64,000 bases of DNA, taken from assembly GCA_037127315.1 (NCBI GenBank), contig JBBBDQ010000352.1:1176001-1240000 (forward strand), read 5' to 3'. This document shows positions 20,561 to 31,460 of this stretch, piece after piece. The stretch's first letter is position 1. Each line of letters begins with the position of its first letter. The stretch comes from Ascarosepion bandense (lineage: Eukaryota > Mollusca > Cephalopoda > Sepiida > Sepiidae). The notes beneath the pieces were generated by a model. The model did no database searches, was not told the origin of the DNA, and worked only from the letters and a program-made list of their open reading frames with translations. Both the position numbers and the translations under genes were made by a program.

Positions 20561-21815
20561 CTAACATATCACTCAATAAGTCTCAAGACTGGCATATAGA
20601 TGGCACCACTAATAAAAACCCATAAAGTTTTTATGAAGAACTAACCTTCAAATGTCATGTGACAAAATTTGGGCCCAATCAGATTATTAGTTTACAAATT
20701 ACAGTTATTTAAATGAAGCTTTCAAAACAAGGGAAAAATCTGAATTTTATGTGTTGATGAAGCATTCCTTTCTTATGAGAAAAAATACTGTTCAAACAAA
20801 GCAATGGCTTCATAAGTGTGATTTGGACTCAACTATTTCAGAAACACTAGTTAAGAGGTGGCATGTTAAACGCAGTTATACAGACACAAATGATGCTGAA
20901 TGCTCAGGTTGCCCAAAATTGACAGATGTCCTGGAAAACACAAAAAAAACTAATTTTGGCCGATCATAAATTGAAGTTGCATGAGATAGCAGAGGAGTTG
21001 AACATATCAGAAGGCAGTGTATTCACCATTTTGCATGAATATTTGTCAATGAGAAAGCTGTGTTCAAAGTGGGTGCCACATTTGCTCACAGTCGATCAAA
21101 TGCAACAATGTATTGACCATTTTTGAGCATTGTTTGCAACTATTTCAATGCAACAAAAAATAGTTTTTTGTAAATATGTGACAATGGATGAAACATGGAT
21201 CCATCACTTTACTCTGGAATCAAATCAGCAGTCAGTGGAGTGGACTGCAGAAGATGAAAGCTGTCCAATACAACCAAAGACACACATATCAACAGGCAAG
21301 GCTTTGGCCTCTGTATTTTGTGTTTTGTTCATTGATTACCTTGAGAAAGGAAGAATCATCAATAGCTAATATTATATAGCATTATTGGTGCATTGAAGGG
21401 TAAAATCAAAAAACAGCCACAAATGAACAAGAAAAACTGATCTTTCACCAAGAGAATGCACTGTGTCACAAGTTGACTGCAATGATGGCAAAACTACATG
21501 AATTGCACTTAAAATTACTTTTGCATCCACCCTATTCTTCATATCTGGACCCCAGCAACTATTGCCTGTTTGCAGAACTCAAAAGAATGCTTCAGAGAAA
21601 GAGATTTGGTTCTAATGAAGAAGTGATATCGGAAACTGAGGCATATTTTGAGGCAAAAGACAAATCCTTTTACAAAAATGGTATCAAATTGTTAGAGAAG
21701 TGTGTGAATCAGTGTATCATCCTAGAAGGAGACTATATTGATGAATAAAATGAATTTTGCCTAAAAGTTGTTGTTTTATTAGTTAGGCCCATGATTTATT
21801 TAGTGATGTGTTATA
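20561..21815 (+). pseudogene. mariner-family transposon with decayed transposase
   Basis: About 1.25 kb, the usual length for a mariner element. Imperfect terminal inverted repeats: TAACATATCACTCAATAAGT at the left, and at the right the reverse complement reads TAACACATCACTAAATAAAT. Transposase pieces in order: an N-terminal helix-turn-helix part (KQWLHKCDLDSTISETLVKR at 20751-20969); ADHKLKLHEIAEELNISEGS at 20926-21126; the catalytic part with the first Asp in VTMDETWIHHF (21130-21369); and HPPYSSYLDPSNYCLFAELK with the last Asp region (21473-21748). In mariner proteins the second Asp lies in 'HQDNA'; here it reads HQENA, so the triad is broken. At least three frameshifts or stops separate the pieces. 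A dead DD34D-type transposon. Confidence 0.9.
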
Positions 21816-21819
21816 TATA

Positions 21820-22407
21820 CAGTACTGTGCAAAAGTATTAGGACAAGAACTATTTTATCTTTTATGAGACATCAAAATAAAGTTTCAAATCACCCCTGTC
21901 CCAACACATTTGCACATTACCGGTAGTGTGCAAAAGTATTAGAACAGGGGTGATTTTCCTAAAAGCCTCACTGAAATTCAAATACAGGGTAACAGGCCAA
22001 ACTTTGTAAGAATTAACTAAAAAGGAAGAGGAAGAAAGGCTTCAAAATTTGAATTGGCCCCCACAAACCTCTGATCTCAATCCTATTAAACATTTATGGG
22101 GTATTTTGGATAAAAAAATTGATAAATCTAATATTGCTTTGCAAGACACACTTTGGGAACAAATACAAGCTGCTTGGCAGGAGATACCACTAGATACATT
22201 GAAAAAGCTTGTGATGTCAATGCCTGACAGAATGAAGACTGTGATCAAAGCAAAAGGCTATTATACTAAATATTAAATTTATTTTGTAACAAGTATTTTT
22301 TCTTGTTAAAGCATTTGAGTAAATCAAATAAAATTAATTAAATTGTTTATTTTCTGTCAATATGCCTCATAAAAGATAAAATAGTTCTTGTCCTAATACT
22401 TTTGCAC

Positions 22408-22413
<6 letters not shown>
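21820..22413 (+). mobile_element. Tc1-like element, internally deleted
   Basis: It begins CAGTACTGTGCAAAAGTATT after TA and ends in the inverted copy AATACTTTTGCACAGTACT. The frame 22049-22276 is the C-terminal end of a Tc1-type transposase, with NWPPQTSDLNPIKHLWGILD holding the second Asp region. The N-terminal half of the gene is missing, so it is non-autonomous. It was inserted in the TA next to the mariner right end. Confidence 0.9.
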
Positions 22414-22449
<36 letters not shown>

Positions 22450-22625
22450 CATACATTTTTATAACATACATTATAAATACATATATATTTTTATAACATA
22501 CATATATAACATACATTATATATACATATATTTTTTATAACATACATTATATATATATATATATAACATACATTTTTAAACTTAGAACTTTTTAGTAGGT
22601 TTTCCTATATATATATATATATAAG
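22414..22625. repeat. TA and ATAACATACAT simple repeats
   Basis: TA runs alternate with TATAACATACAT words. They probably arose by expansion of the element border. Confidence 0.85.
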
Positions 22626-23148
22626 GGATGTACATTGTCGTTCTTTTACATTTTTTGTACAGTACTGTATAACTCAGTACAGAAGCCACTTGCTGTAGGT
22701 CTCTGAGTTGTGTCTGAGGCTTTGTAGGAAGATTAATAAATGCATAATGTCACCATCACTAGTGATCATTCCAAACACCTTCATAATCACCATTAGACTC
22801 ATTTAACTCTTTTTGAATCTTCTGCACTAGCTTCAGATTGACACAAAAACACTCTGAAATGTTTGTACTTGAGCTTCTGGCAATAATTCTAAGCAGTACA
22901 GTATCCCATTTCCAAATTTCTGGCAGAGTGAATTGCCTTATGATGTTCTTTTTCCCAACTGACCCTACTATACTGGGCCATCAATAAAAATCAAAGACAA
23001 ACAACACATATGCACAAAATTAAAAATATAAAACAGTTTGTGACAGTTTATCCATCACAACCTCTATGTGTGTGGGCAAATACACATGCACAAGATGTTT
23101 TTCAGAATATAATTTAAAAAATTTTTTTTAAAATGCTACATTGTCTTG
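22626..23148. other. no gene seen
   Basis: No known repeat, exon or RNA gene was recognised in this AT-rich stretch. Confidence 0.45.
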
Positions 23149-23202
23149 TCCTTTAAGAATATAGGTGATAATGGCTTTCCACATCTTTCTTTTATTTATT
23201 AC

Positions 23203-23938
23203 TAGCAGCATATCCTGACATTGCTCAGTTGTAATGAAAGCTTTAAAACTAATCCATGGTCCTGGAGCTCAGACTCTTTGGATGTTGGCACAAAAGACTA
23301 AAAAGCAATAGTTGTTTCCGGTTAAAGCAAAACAGTAGACTGAAAGAAAAATGAATGGATGTAAGTCAAATTTTGATTTCCTCGTATCGATATCAAATAA
23401 GTTTTTTTCGACGTAAACTGAATTTTGAATGCTAAATAAGTCCTCTGAGTAAATGGTATCATGGCTGAGACGAATAACTACAATTATATCTACTTAGAGC
23501 CAAACCCGAAGCAAAAACTAAAATAAAAGAGCTGAAAAAAATACAGACATACAGGCAGATAAAGAGACATACACACAAACGTCTTGCCTTTTATATATAT
23601 ATGTTATCGATTTTCTGCACGATTGTAAGAACTGAAAACTTGAAACTTCTGAATATCGTTTCTTATGTCTTTGTCTATGAGTGTATCAAATTTGATTAAA
23701 ATCGGACAACTCCTATAACCCAATTTTTTTCAATTATCAATTTTCGATATTTATCAGGGGTACCTCAACACAAAACCTAGCTAAGAACACTCGCAGACGC
23801 TTATAGTACAACTGTGCAAATTTTCAAGAAAATCAGTTCAGCTGTTTCGGAGTCTATAGGTAACGGCCACACACAGACACACACATTCACGCACAAACAC
23901 ACATTTATAGTTCCATTTATAAATAAGTTTAGATTTAG
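23203..23938 (+). repeat. Rep-M, nearly full copy
   Basis: Starts ACTAGCAGCATATCCTGACA and ends TCCATTTATAAATAAGTTTA. It has the TA run, CGATTTTCTGCACGATTGTA, TTTATCAGGGGTACCTCAAC and AATCAGTTCAGCTGTTTCGG in order. It is the best full-length plus copy. It is preceded by a short LINE-R 3' tip (23150-23202, minus) and followed at once by a SINE-A end. Confidence 0.85.
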
Positions 23939-23946
23939 ATCTGTTA

Positions 23947-24028
23947 CTCTTCTGCTTAGTCAGTCATGTCTCTTTTGAGACATGATCACCCAAAGTGTGT
24001 ATCACGTATGGCACTTAACTGACTGAAT
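23947..24028 (+). mobile_element. SINE-A 3' end fragment
   Basis: Only the last 80 bp: TTAGTCAGTCATGTCTCTTT, the hairpin, GTGTATCACGTATGGCACTT and the end CTGACTGAA. Confidence 0.8.
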
Positions 24029-24145
24029 TGCCATGCTTTCTTTTGGACTAGTTTCTTGTTGTCTTCTCTATATTTTGGAATGTATGCCTTTCTCAAGATT
24101 ATTTGGGTGAAAGTGAGCATAACTGTCAAGATTAGAATTTGAACT

Positions 24146-24420
24146 TGTGTTGTGGTGCAGCGGATATCTACTCAAAATGACAAATCGGGGAGCCGAGTTT
24201 GAATTCCAGTTGAATTCCTTGCATTCATTTATGCACAAATACCCCTGGGAAAGGTATTAACCCTTTATGGATTAAATAATAGGACAGATTGGATTCTATA
24301 GTCTTGGCTGGCAACCAGTCTCTCGCAGAAAGAAATGGCAACCTACTGCGGGATAATCTCTTTCGAGACATGATCACCCAAAGCATGTATCACGTACGGC
24401 ACTTCACTGACTGACTGAAT
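24146..24420 (+). mobile_element. SINE-A copy without the 5S head
   Basis: Starts GTGTTGTGGTGCAGCGGATA and has the B box GAGTTTGAATTCCAG. Short deletions remove part of the 'ctcttccctccagtta' region and of the hairpin region. Confidence 0.88.
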
Positions 24421-24550
24421 ATAATAGTTGGAAACATAATTAAAACTTCTACTCGTCATAAAGTGGGGGATCGGTTTTCTATTGTTATAAAGTAATAAAC
24501 TGATCCTCCACTAATTATACTTAATACAATAATGTAATATAATTTATATC

Positions 24551-24730
24551 CTTCCAGTTGTGGGTTAAATAATAGGAAAGATTGGGTTCTATAGCCTTGG
24601 CTGGCAACCATTCTACCACAGAAAGCAATGGCAATTCACTGCAGGATAATCTTATGCCCAGTCAGTCATGTCTGTTTTGAGACATGATCACCCAAACGTG
24701 TATCACATATGGCACTTAACTGATTGACTG
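24551..24730 (+). mobile_element. SINE-A 3' half
   Basis: Begins CTTCCAGTTGTGGGTTAAAT and runs to the terminal CTGATTGACTG with the hairpin GTCTGTTTTGAGAC. Three SINE-A pieces within 800 bp. Confidence 0.85.
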
Positions 24731-25250
24731 TGTTGATTCTATTTTTTATGCTGATAACAGTCACCCTATGCTCTTATTTCAGAATATATTAGATCTAAAA
24801 AGAGCAAATATGGAACCCATCAATGACTTCCAAAATCAAGTTTAAATAATAAACAAAAAAATTTACTTTTTTTTTAATGTCTGTTCTGTGACATAGTTTT
24901 AAAATAATGTTTAACTCCATCGGAAACAAAGGCTTTAATGAATGGCATGTAAGAAATTCAATATGTTAGTCAGGTGATGTAGATAATGAACAGTCTTTGT
25001 GCTATCTATCCAGGTGCCATGATTATATGCAAATGCTAGTGATATGTCCATGATTTTTCCAGGCAATTTCACCGAGTTCCTGAGGTGTGCAAAGGCAAGG
25101 GAAATATGAAAGTTGTCATCTTTATTGTTTTAAATTGCATATATCAGCTTTGTTTGGCTGTTAGGAATTTCAGTGCATAGACTCAAGAACTGTTTAATAA
25201 ACACTATCTGTATACATTAGAATCACCAGTATTATAAGGGTAGCAGTCAG
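24731..25250. other. no gene seen
   Basis: AT-rich DNA without a recognised repeat or exon. Confidence 0.45.
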
Positions 25251-25263
25251 TTGTTGTAATATC

Positions 25264-26250
25264 TGTGTGACTTCTTTGTTTGCCCTGCCCCTTCATTTTG
25301 TAAGTGATGATGGACCTCCACTTGCACCTGGTCTTTGTCGCTCTTAACATTTTTTCTCTTGGTATGTCTCCCAAACACTGCTCTGCCATCCATTTGCTCA
25401 AGCCTACCAAATGTCTTGTACTGCTTTCCCCTGTCTCTCTTTCTCTCTATCTATCCTGTGAGTATCAGATTCTCTAAACTCTCCTTCCTCAGTATGTGCC
25501 CCAGGAACCTAAACTGTCTCTTTCTGATGTTAAATATGAGTTTACTTTTCATTTGCATCCTCTGTAACATCTTATCATTGCCTACATACTCAGTCCATAA
25601 TATCCTCAGCATCCTTCTGTAAAACCACATTTCTGCTGCCTCGACACTCTTTTTCTGTTATGGGGAAACACACCTATTCCTCAGATAATGGACCCTCCCT
25701 CCTATATTAATAAGAGTTAACAGGAGAAGTTCTTGAGAAGTTCATAGGAGTTCTTAGGAGTTCTTTAGAGTTCAGTAAAACTACTAGGTAGTTGATATTA
25801 GTCGGCAGTTAGCCAAATACTAAGGAGTCAGCTTTCAGTGGAAGATTACCAAGTTCCTAACATTTTGGGTGCGTTAAGTCAATTAGCAACCAACAGAGCA
25901 TGATTATAACCTTCAGTGCGAAAACTACTCCACAACATCTTCATCCTTGAAGAGATTGTCCAACATTCGCTGCCATACAGAAGGATAAATATCACATATC
26001 AGTTTGGCACTCTTTCCTTTGTTTTTAATGAGATTTTCTTGTCTCACAGTAAACCAGTTAGCTTTTGAAATACATCTTTGGCCGATGCCAATGCATCTTC
26101 GGATCTCAGTGCCACACTTTTTATCCTCTGTCAGAAAGCTTCCCAGGTGTTTAAATTTCTTTACTTGTTTTATTTTTGTTTCCCCGACCTGTAGTTAGCA
26201 TTTTGGGATCTTTTTTTTGCTGATGGCCATTAATTCAGGTGACTTACTTT
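25264..26250 (-). pseudogene. LINE-R 3' part split by a solo LTR
   Basis: On the minus strand this is the RTE C-terminal region: 25264-25655 corresponds to the last ~130 codons and the 3' tip, and 25938-26250 to the part before it (around YVMSVLQY and the following residues). The two pieces are colinear with the element at 28755-29300. The plus-strand frames here (for example 25335-25622) are antisense shadows. Confidence 0.8.
25656..25937 (+). mobile_element. solo LTR inserted in LINE-R
   Basis: This 282-bp segment interrupts the RTE copy. It starts TGTTATGGGGAAACACACC and ends CTACTCCACAACA, so it has the TG...CA ends of an LTR. The flanks TTTTC and TCTTC differ at one of five bases, as an aged 5-bp target duplication would. 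A relative lies at 57102-57761 in reverse. The orientation is given relative to TG...CA only. Confidence 0.75.
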
Positions 26251-26489
26251 GCTGGAAATTAGTGAAACTGTTTAGTACATTAGTAATTATTTCTTTTTGT
26301 CATTTTGTTTTTCTGAAAAACATATCAGGGACATTTATTTCTTTCCTCGGATATTGTATAACTCAAGAAGGCCAGAGAATGGATTGGCTAAAATTTTGAT
26401 AACAGGAATTGTTTTTTTTTATAAATGTTGGAAAAAAAATTGTCTAAAAAAAGAGTGACTGTGCTTGGAGTGAGAGGATAAGCCTTATT

Positions 26490-27160
26490 CCATGTCAAAG
26501 AAGCAAAAAGACATTGAATCCATTGCTAAATCTGCTGCTATGAAAGTCGGTTCTCTGTGCAGGCCCGGAAGTTCTTTCCGACTGAATCTATCCTGCACAT
26601 ATATAAATCTACCATCTGCCTGTGTATTGAAAACTGCTGCCACATCTGGTCGGGTGCCTCTACTATTCTCCTTGGGGTTCTTGACAAAATCCAACGCAGA
26701 ATCTGTAATGTGATCGATGCCGATTTGGCAGCCCAGTTGCAGTCACTCTCTCACCGGCGTGACGTGGCTTCCCTGTGCCTCTTCTATAAATACTTTCACG
26801 GCTTCTGCTCCGATGAACTTAGATCACTGGTGCCCCCTAGGTACAAATTTGCTTGAGATACTAGATTAGCAACTAGATCCCACCCTTTTACAGTGAAACC
26901 GATAAAATGTAACCTCAATTTCTACTCCAGCAGCTTCTTTACCTGCACTTCCCACCTGTGGAATTCCCTTCTGCATTCTTGCTTCCCTGACAGCTACAAT
27001 CTCCAGGAGTTTAAATTTAAGGTCAATAGACACCTCGTAACGCACTAACTCGCATCCATTCTCTCAAACACTCTTCCTATGTACCTCCTTACTCGTCTAT
27101 CACCCTCCTTCTGACATTTCCTATATCCAATCGCTCTATGTAACCCCCTGCGCAGGGGGC
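26490..27160 (+). pseudogene. LINE-J C-terminal fragment
   Basis: Starts in the RT C-terminal part (KSAAMKVGSLC at 26492-26713), then shifts frame near 26555 to continue ARKFFPTESILHIYKST, LLGVLDKIQRRICNVIDADL and SLCLFYKYFHGFCSDELRSL (26557-26856). A stop follows 'RYKFA'. Homology goes on to TGTAACCCCCTGCGCA, then breaks off where the next feature begins. Confidence 0.85.
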
Positions 27161-27480
27161 TACAAAACAGAAAAAGTTTAGACAGGAGGAGAGTGAAGAG
27201 AAAGATGAACCAGTTACAGGGGGTGTCATAGAAAGGGCAAGAGAAGGCTGGAAACACAGGTGTGAAGACAGTTGCGATGGTAGAGAGAAAGGAAAAGAAC
27301 AAGATATGATGTAGAAAAGACTGGAGTCAAGTGGATAAAAGATGGGAATTTACATTGCAGTTAAATTCCTGGAGGTTGTAGCTTTCAAGAAAGCAAGTAT
27401 AGAAGGGAGTTCCACAGGCAGGAAGTGCAAGAAAAGAAGCTGCTGGAGTAAAATTGTCACCTGCATTTGGTTGATCTATC
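27150..27480 (-). pseudogene. LINE-J 3' part, inverted against the previous copy
   Basis: From GCAGGGGGCTACA onward this is the minus-strand LINE-J end: TTACAGGGGGTGTCATAGAA, TTAAATTCCTGGAGGTTGTA, AGTTCCACAGGCAGGAAGTG. The two copies meet tail to tail at a 16-bp palindrome (CCCCCTGCGCAGGGGG, about 27151-27166). Neither has its terminal 'CTTGCTTGGGGTGA' and A tract. Confidence 0.8.
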
Positions 27481-27925
27481 TGCAAATGGATTTACATGAA
27501 GTCTAACGAACAAATTAAGTACAAGTAATGTTTTATTTTATTTTTGAAAATTTAAATTTCACTTTACTCAGTAAATAAATATTCTAATTTGAAGCTGGAC
27601 TCTGTTTTACTGGCATGACTTTTAATTAAATCATTATCATTAAGGTATGAATGTTTACTTTTTAAAACTTTTTATAGGATTGTTGTTGAAATATGTTTGC
27701 ATGAGTCATTTTAAGTTTCACTTTATTTTATATATCTATATCTATCTAACTATACATACATAAATCCAGGTGGCTAGGACCCAAGGTTTTACAATTTTGA
27801 GTTCCCTGGCATTTATTCATTTATAAACAGTGCTCAATACAATAAATATTGTAGAGCATCATATAACCATCAGTTTGCCATTGTTTTTTTTGTATTTAAA
27901 TATAAATCCTTTTCACAACTAACAT
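27481..27925. other. no gene seen
   Basis: AT-rich, with short TATC-type repeats near 27730. No recognised feature. Confidence 0.45.
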
Positions 27926-27997
27926 CCGACATTGCCTGAAGATGAGATTCTATCTTGAAACATAGAAATTTCTGTGTTGAGATACACTTTTAATTCA

Positions 27998-28033
<36 letters not shown>
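27926..28033 (+). repeat. single arm of the 55049 hairpin family, then (TA)n
   Basis: CATTGCCTGAAGATGAGATT followed by CTATCTTGAAACATAGAAAT matches the right arm of the inverted repeat at 55130-55177, and also the sequence after it (AATTCATAA). Here only one arm is present, and a TA run follows at 28002-28033. Confidence 0.7.
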
Positions 28034-28034
<1 letters not shown>

Positions 28035-28144
28035 TCTTATAGTCTTCTGCATTTTTCACATGCCTTTTGTTGAAACTTTGTATCTTAGCTACAACCTATT
28101 TTATGTTGTTCAGTAATAGATCTCCCAACTTATACTAAGTCAAA

Positions 28145-28597
28145 ACTTGTGCAAAAAGTATTAGGATACTAAGAACTGTTTTATCTTTTATGAGGCATCA
28201 AAATAATTGCGACAATTTACCAATCGCACCTAGTATATATACAGTACTGTGCAAAAGTATTAGGACAAGAACTATTTTATCTTTTATGAGGCATCAAAAT
28301 AATTGCGACAATTTACCAATCGCACCTAGTATATATACAGTACTGTGCAAAAGTATTAGGACAAGAACTATTTTATCTTTTATGAGGCATCAAAATAATT
28401 GCGACAATTTACCAATCGCACCTAGTATATATACAGTACTGTGCAAAAGTATTAGGACAAGAACTATTTTATCTTTTATGAGGCATCAGAATAAAGTTTA
28501 AAATCACTCCATATGTTCTAACACTTTTCCACACTATTGATAGTGTGCAGAAGTATTAAGACAGGGCTGATTTTCCTAAAAAACCTCACTAAAATTC
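28145..28597. repeat. 96-bp tandem array built from Tc1-like ends
   Basis: About three identical 96-bp units, each containing the Tc1-like end CAGTACTGTGCAAAAGTATT and AGGACAAGAACTATTTTATC, plus about 37 bp of other DNA (ATTGCGACAATTTACCAATC). Flanking partial copies belong to the same Tc1-like family as 21820-22413. Because 96 is divisible by three and has no stop in one frame, a 103-codon open frame (28190-28501) spans it. It is not a gene. Confidence 0.92.
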
Positions 28598-28754
28598 ATT
28601 TTCTTCTTTTTCTTCTATGTGCCCTGTCCTTTCAGAACTTAGGCGATCATTGTTTTTCACATCTCCCTATCTCTGGTGTCTCTTAATATTCTTTTTCCTG
28701 TTACACCTCGCAACCCCCGTTCCGTCATCCACCTGATCAGGCCCCTCATATATG

Positions 28755-29138
28755 TTATCCGCTGCCTTCCTCTGACTCTTTTCTTTCTATCTGGCCTGTC
28801 AGTATCAAGTTCTCCAAGTCCACCTTCCTCACTGCATGTCCCAGGAACTTCAGTTGTCTCTTCCTGATGCTCAGTATTAATTTCCTTTTCGTTGCCATTC
28901 TTTCCAACACCTCATTGTTGCTTGCATGCTCGGTCCATGATATCCGCAGCATCATTCTGTAAAACTGCATTTTCGCTGCTTCAAGTTTTTTCCTCATCTT
29001 CGATGATATTGTCCAGCATTCACTGCCGTATTGAAGAACTGACATCACATAGCAATCTAGCACTCTCCTCTTTGTTTCTAGTGAAATTTTCCTGTGTCTT
29101 AGTACTTTACTCAGCTTCTGGAACGCGTCCTTCACCAT
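28755..29138 (-). pseudogene. LINE-R C-terminal region
   Basis: 127 codons downstream of the RT: KAFQKLSKVL-like start, KRRVLDCYVMSVLQYGSECW, then MMLRISWTEHASNNEVLERM and KRQLKFLGHAVRK. This Cys/His-containing C-terminal part is typical of RTE-like proteins in marine invertebrates. It ends in a frameshift before the 3' tip. Plus-strand frames over 28676-29206 are its antisense. Confidence 0.85.
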
Positions 29139-29301
29139 GTAAATTTGCCTTCAGATCTCTGTGTCGCACTTTCCATCTCCTGTTAGAAGACTTCCTAGGA
29201 ATTTAATTTTTGTACTTGCTTGATTCTAGCAACCCCCACTTGTATTTGGCATTTTGGGTTGCAATTTTTGCTGATAACCATGCATTCAGTTTTCTTAGAG
29301 T

Positions 29302-30099
29302 TTATTTTAGTCCTTTTTTGTCACTCTCCACAGCTACCTTCTGTAGGAGGTCTTGTAGTTTCCTTTCTGTGTCTGCAATCAGAACCATGTTATCTGTATA
29401 CCTCATGCTGTTCAAATTGTAGCCTCCAATAACAAATCCTGGTGTAGCATTTAGGGTCCTCAAAATATTCTCACTGTACAAGTTGAAAAGATTTGGTGAA
29501 AAGACACATCCTTGTCTTACGCCCCTTTCTGTCTTTGTAAATCTGCTGAAATCATTACCTGCCCGTATACAGGCAGTTTGCTGCCAGTAGAGGTTCTTGA
29601 TTACTCTTAGATCTTTCCCAAAAATATTGAGGCTGCCCAGCATCTCCATCAATTCTTTGTATGTTATTTTGTCTAATGCCTTTGCATAATCAATAGAACA
29701 TAGGTACAAGTTCTTCTTCATTTGTATTGCCCTTTCAGAGAGCATCCTAGTCATAAATATGGTGTTCCTTGTTCCAGTGTCCTTGACAAACCTGCAATGT
29801 TCCTGTCCAATCTCTTGCCTGATTCTGCTTCTCACTCTATTCATCAGGATTCTGATAATCAGTTTTGTTACGGGACTCATTAAGCTGATAGTTCTGTGTA
29901 GTTTGCACTCATTTGCACCTGGCTTCTTTGGCAGTGCTATAAATATTGACTTGCATAGGTCGTCTGATATTGTTCCATTATTATAAATTTCATTTATTAT
30001 TTTGGTAATTTTTTCTTTGCCAAATTCTTCCAGGGCTATCAGTAGCTCTATTACAATGCCATCTGGACCAGTTGCTTTGTTTCTGTTCAGTTTGGCCAT
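29302..30099 (-). pseudogene. LINE-R reverse transcriptase domain
   Basis: 265 codons. It begins KLNRNKATGPDGIVIELLIA, the usual RTE RT start. Next come the strands around ISLMSPVTKLIIRIL; SIDYAKALDKITYKEL, where functional elements have AFDK; and RGVRQGCVFSPNLFNLYSE, the GVRQGC motif. Last is SMRYTDNMVLIAD, where the catalytic YADD box has become YTDN, losing one of the two metal-binding Asp residues. The frame ends near 'VESDKKGLK', and the C-terminal region continues in another frame. Confidence 0.93.
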
Positions 30100-31169
30100 T
30101 GCAGCTTCTACTTCAGACTTTAATATTTCTGGTCTGTCCTCATCCTTGTGTATTGTTGGTTGCTCTCTCTCCTGTCACAGAGAAGATCCTTTATATACTC
30201 TTCCCATTGCTGGAGTATTTCTTTTTTCTGCAATATTAACATTCCATCCTTGGATTTTATGCATGCTGTTGAGGAGCAGATTTTTTTTATCCTGTCAGTT
30301 CTCTTATCTCTTTATGCATCTCTGCTTTATTGGTCCTGCTTAGTCTCTTTACCTCTGTGGATTTGTTGTTGAGCTATTCCTCTTTAGCCTGTCTGCATTT
30401 GTTCCTTATCTCCCTGTATAGTTTTTTGTATTTCCTTCCATGACTTGGCATTATTTTTTGTGTTTTTGCATCATGTGAAGAATCTCTTCAGTCATCTACT
30501 TGTTTTTTCTTCTGCGTCTGATTTTCTTTGGGACAATGTTGTTCGCTGAGGTCACCATGGCTTCCTTTAGGGAGTCCCATTTTGAGTGTCCTTTTCCAAT
30601 TTGTTCTTCATATTTCTTTCTCATGCTGAGTAATCTTTCTGCTGGTTGAGGTCTTTCATGAGCATCTTGTATTTCAGCCTTGGTGCTGTGCTGGGCTTCT
30701 TCATTCTCCAAAGTTTTATCCTTAGTTTGCAGATGACTGGGACATGGTCACTTCCGTAGTCGGCACCTGGGTAGATTTTCCATTGAACCACTACATTCCT
30801 GAATCTCTTGTTTATAGTTATGTAGTCTATTTGGTTCTTTGTGTCACCTCCTTGGCTTCTCCATGTCCATAGATGTTGTGGGTGTTCTTGAAACTAGGTG
30901 TTAGTTATTACCTGGTCATTTGATGTGCACTATTGGACCCATTTTTCTCCTCATTCATTGCGAACTCCTAGTTCAAAGTTGCTGGTCATATCTCCTTCCC
31001 TCTCTTTATCTACCTTGGCATTTAAGTCATCCATTATGATCCTAATTTTTTGGCTTTTGCACAGAGCCTTGGCACTCTCCAGTATAGAATAAAATGATTC
31101 TATTTTGTCCTCACTGCTTTGGGTTGTTGGTGCATAAACTACTATGTTAGCTATGTTGAAGGGTCTTCC

Positions 31170-31460
31170 TCACAGTTTGACCAAGAGGACTCTCTCTGAA
31201 AGCTGGCAGTATCCAAGAACGCATTTCTTCATTTCCTTGTCTAGTATCAAGCTGACCCCTTTTTTGTTGTTTTTGCCTCCTGCATAAATTATTTTGTGGA
31301 CATCACTGCTGAGGTCTCCATTTTTAGGCCATCTGGTTTTATATATACCCAGAATATTGATCTTCAGTCTGTCTACCTCTTGCTTGATATTCTCTCGTTG
31401 TCCACAATTGTTGAGTGTCCTGACATTCCATGTACCTAAAGTAATTTTTCTTTGTTGCAT
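31170..31460 (-). pseudogene. LINE-R endonuclease N-terminal part
   Basis: 96 codons starting MQQRKITLGTWNVRTLNN. The GTWNVRTL motif is typical of the exonuclease-endonuclease-phosphatase fold of APE-type LINE endonucleases; the Asn is a conserved active-site residue. 'LKINILGIYKTRWPKNG' corresponds to the usual ...LGLSETRW segment, in which the catalytic Glu has been replaced (YKTRW). The frame breaks after 'ERVLLVKL', so the rest of the domain is only found by homology in other frames. Confidence 0.85.

Noticed and set aside
28190..28501. 103-codon frame made of a 32-residue repeat
   Set aside because: It is a 96-bp tandem array of Tc1-like ends; the frame stays open only because 96 is divisible by three.
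28892..30343. Several plus-strand frames of 70-113 codons
   Set aside because: All are antisense to the RTE-like LINE on the minus strand.
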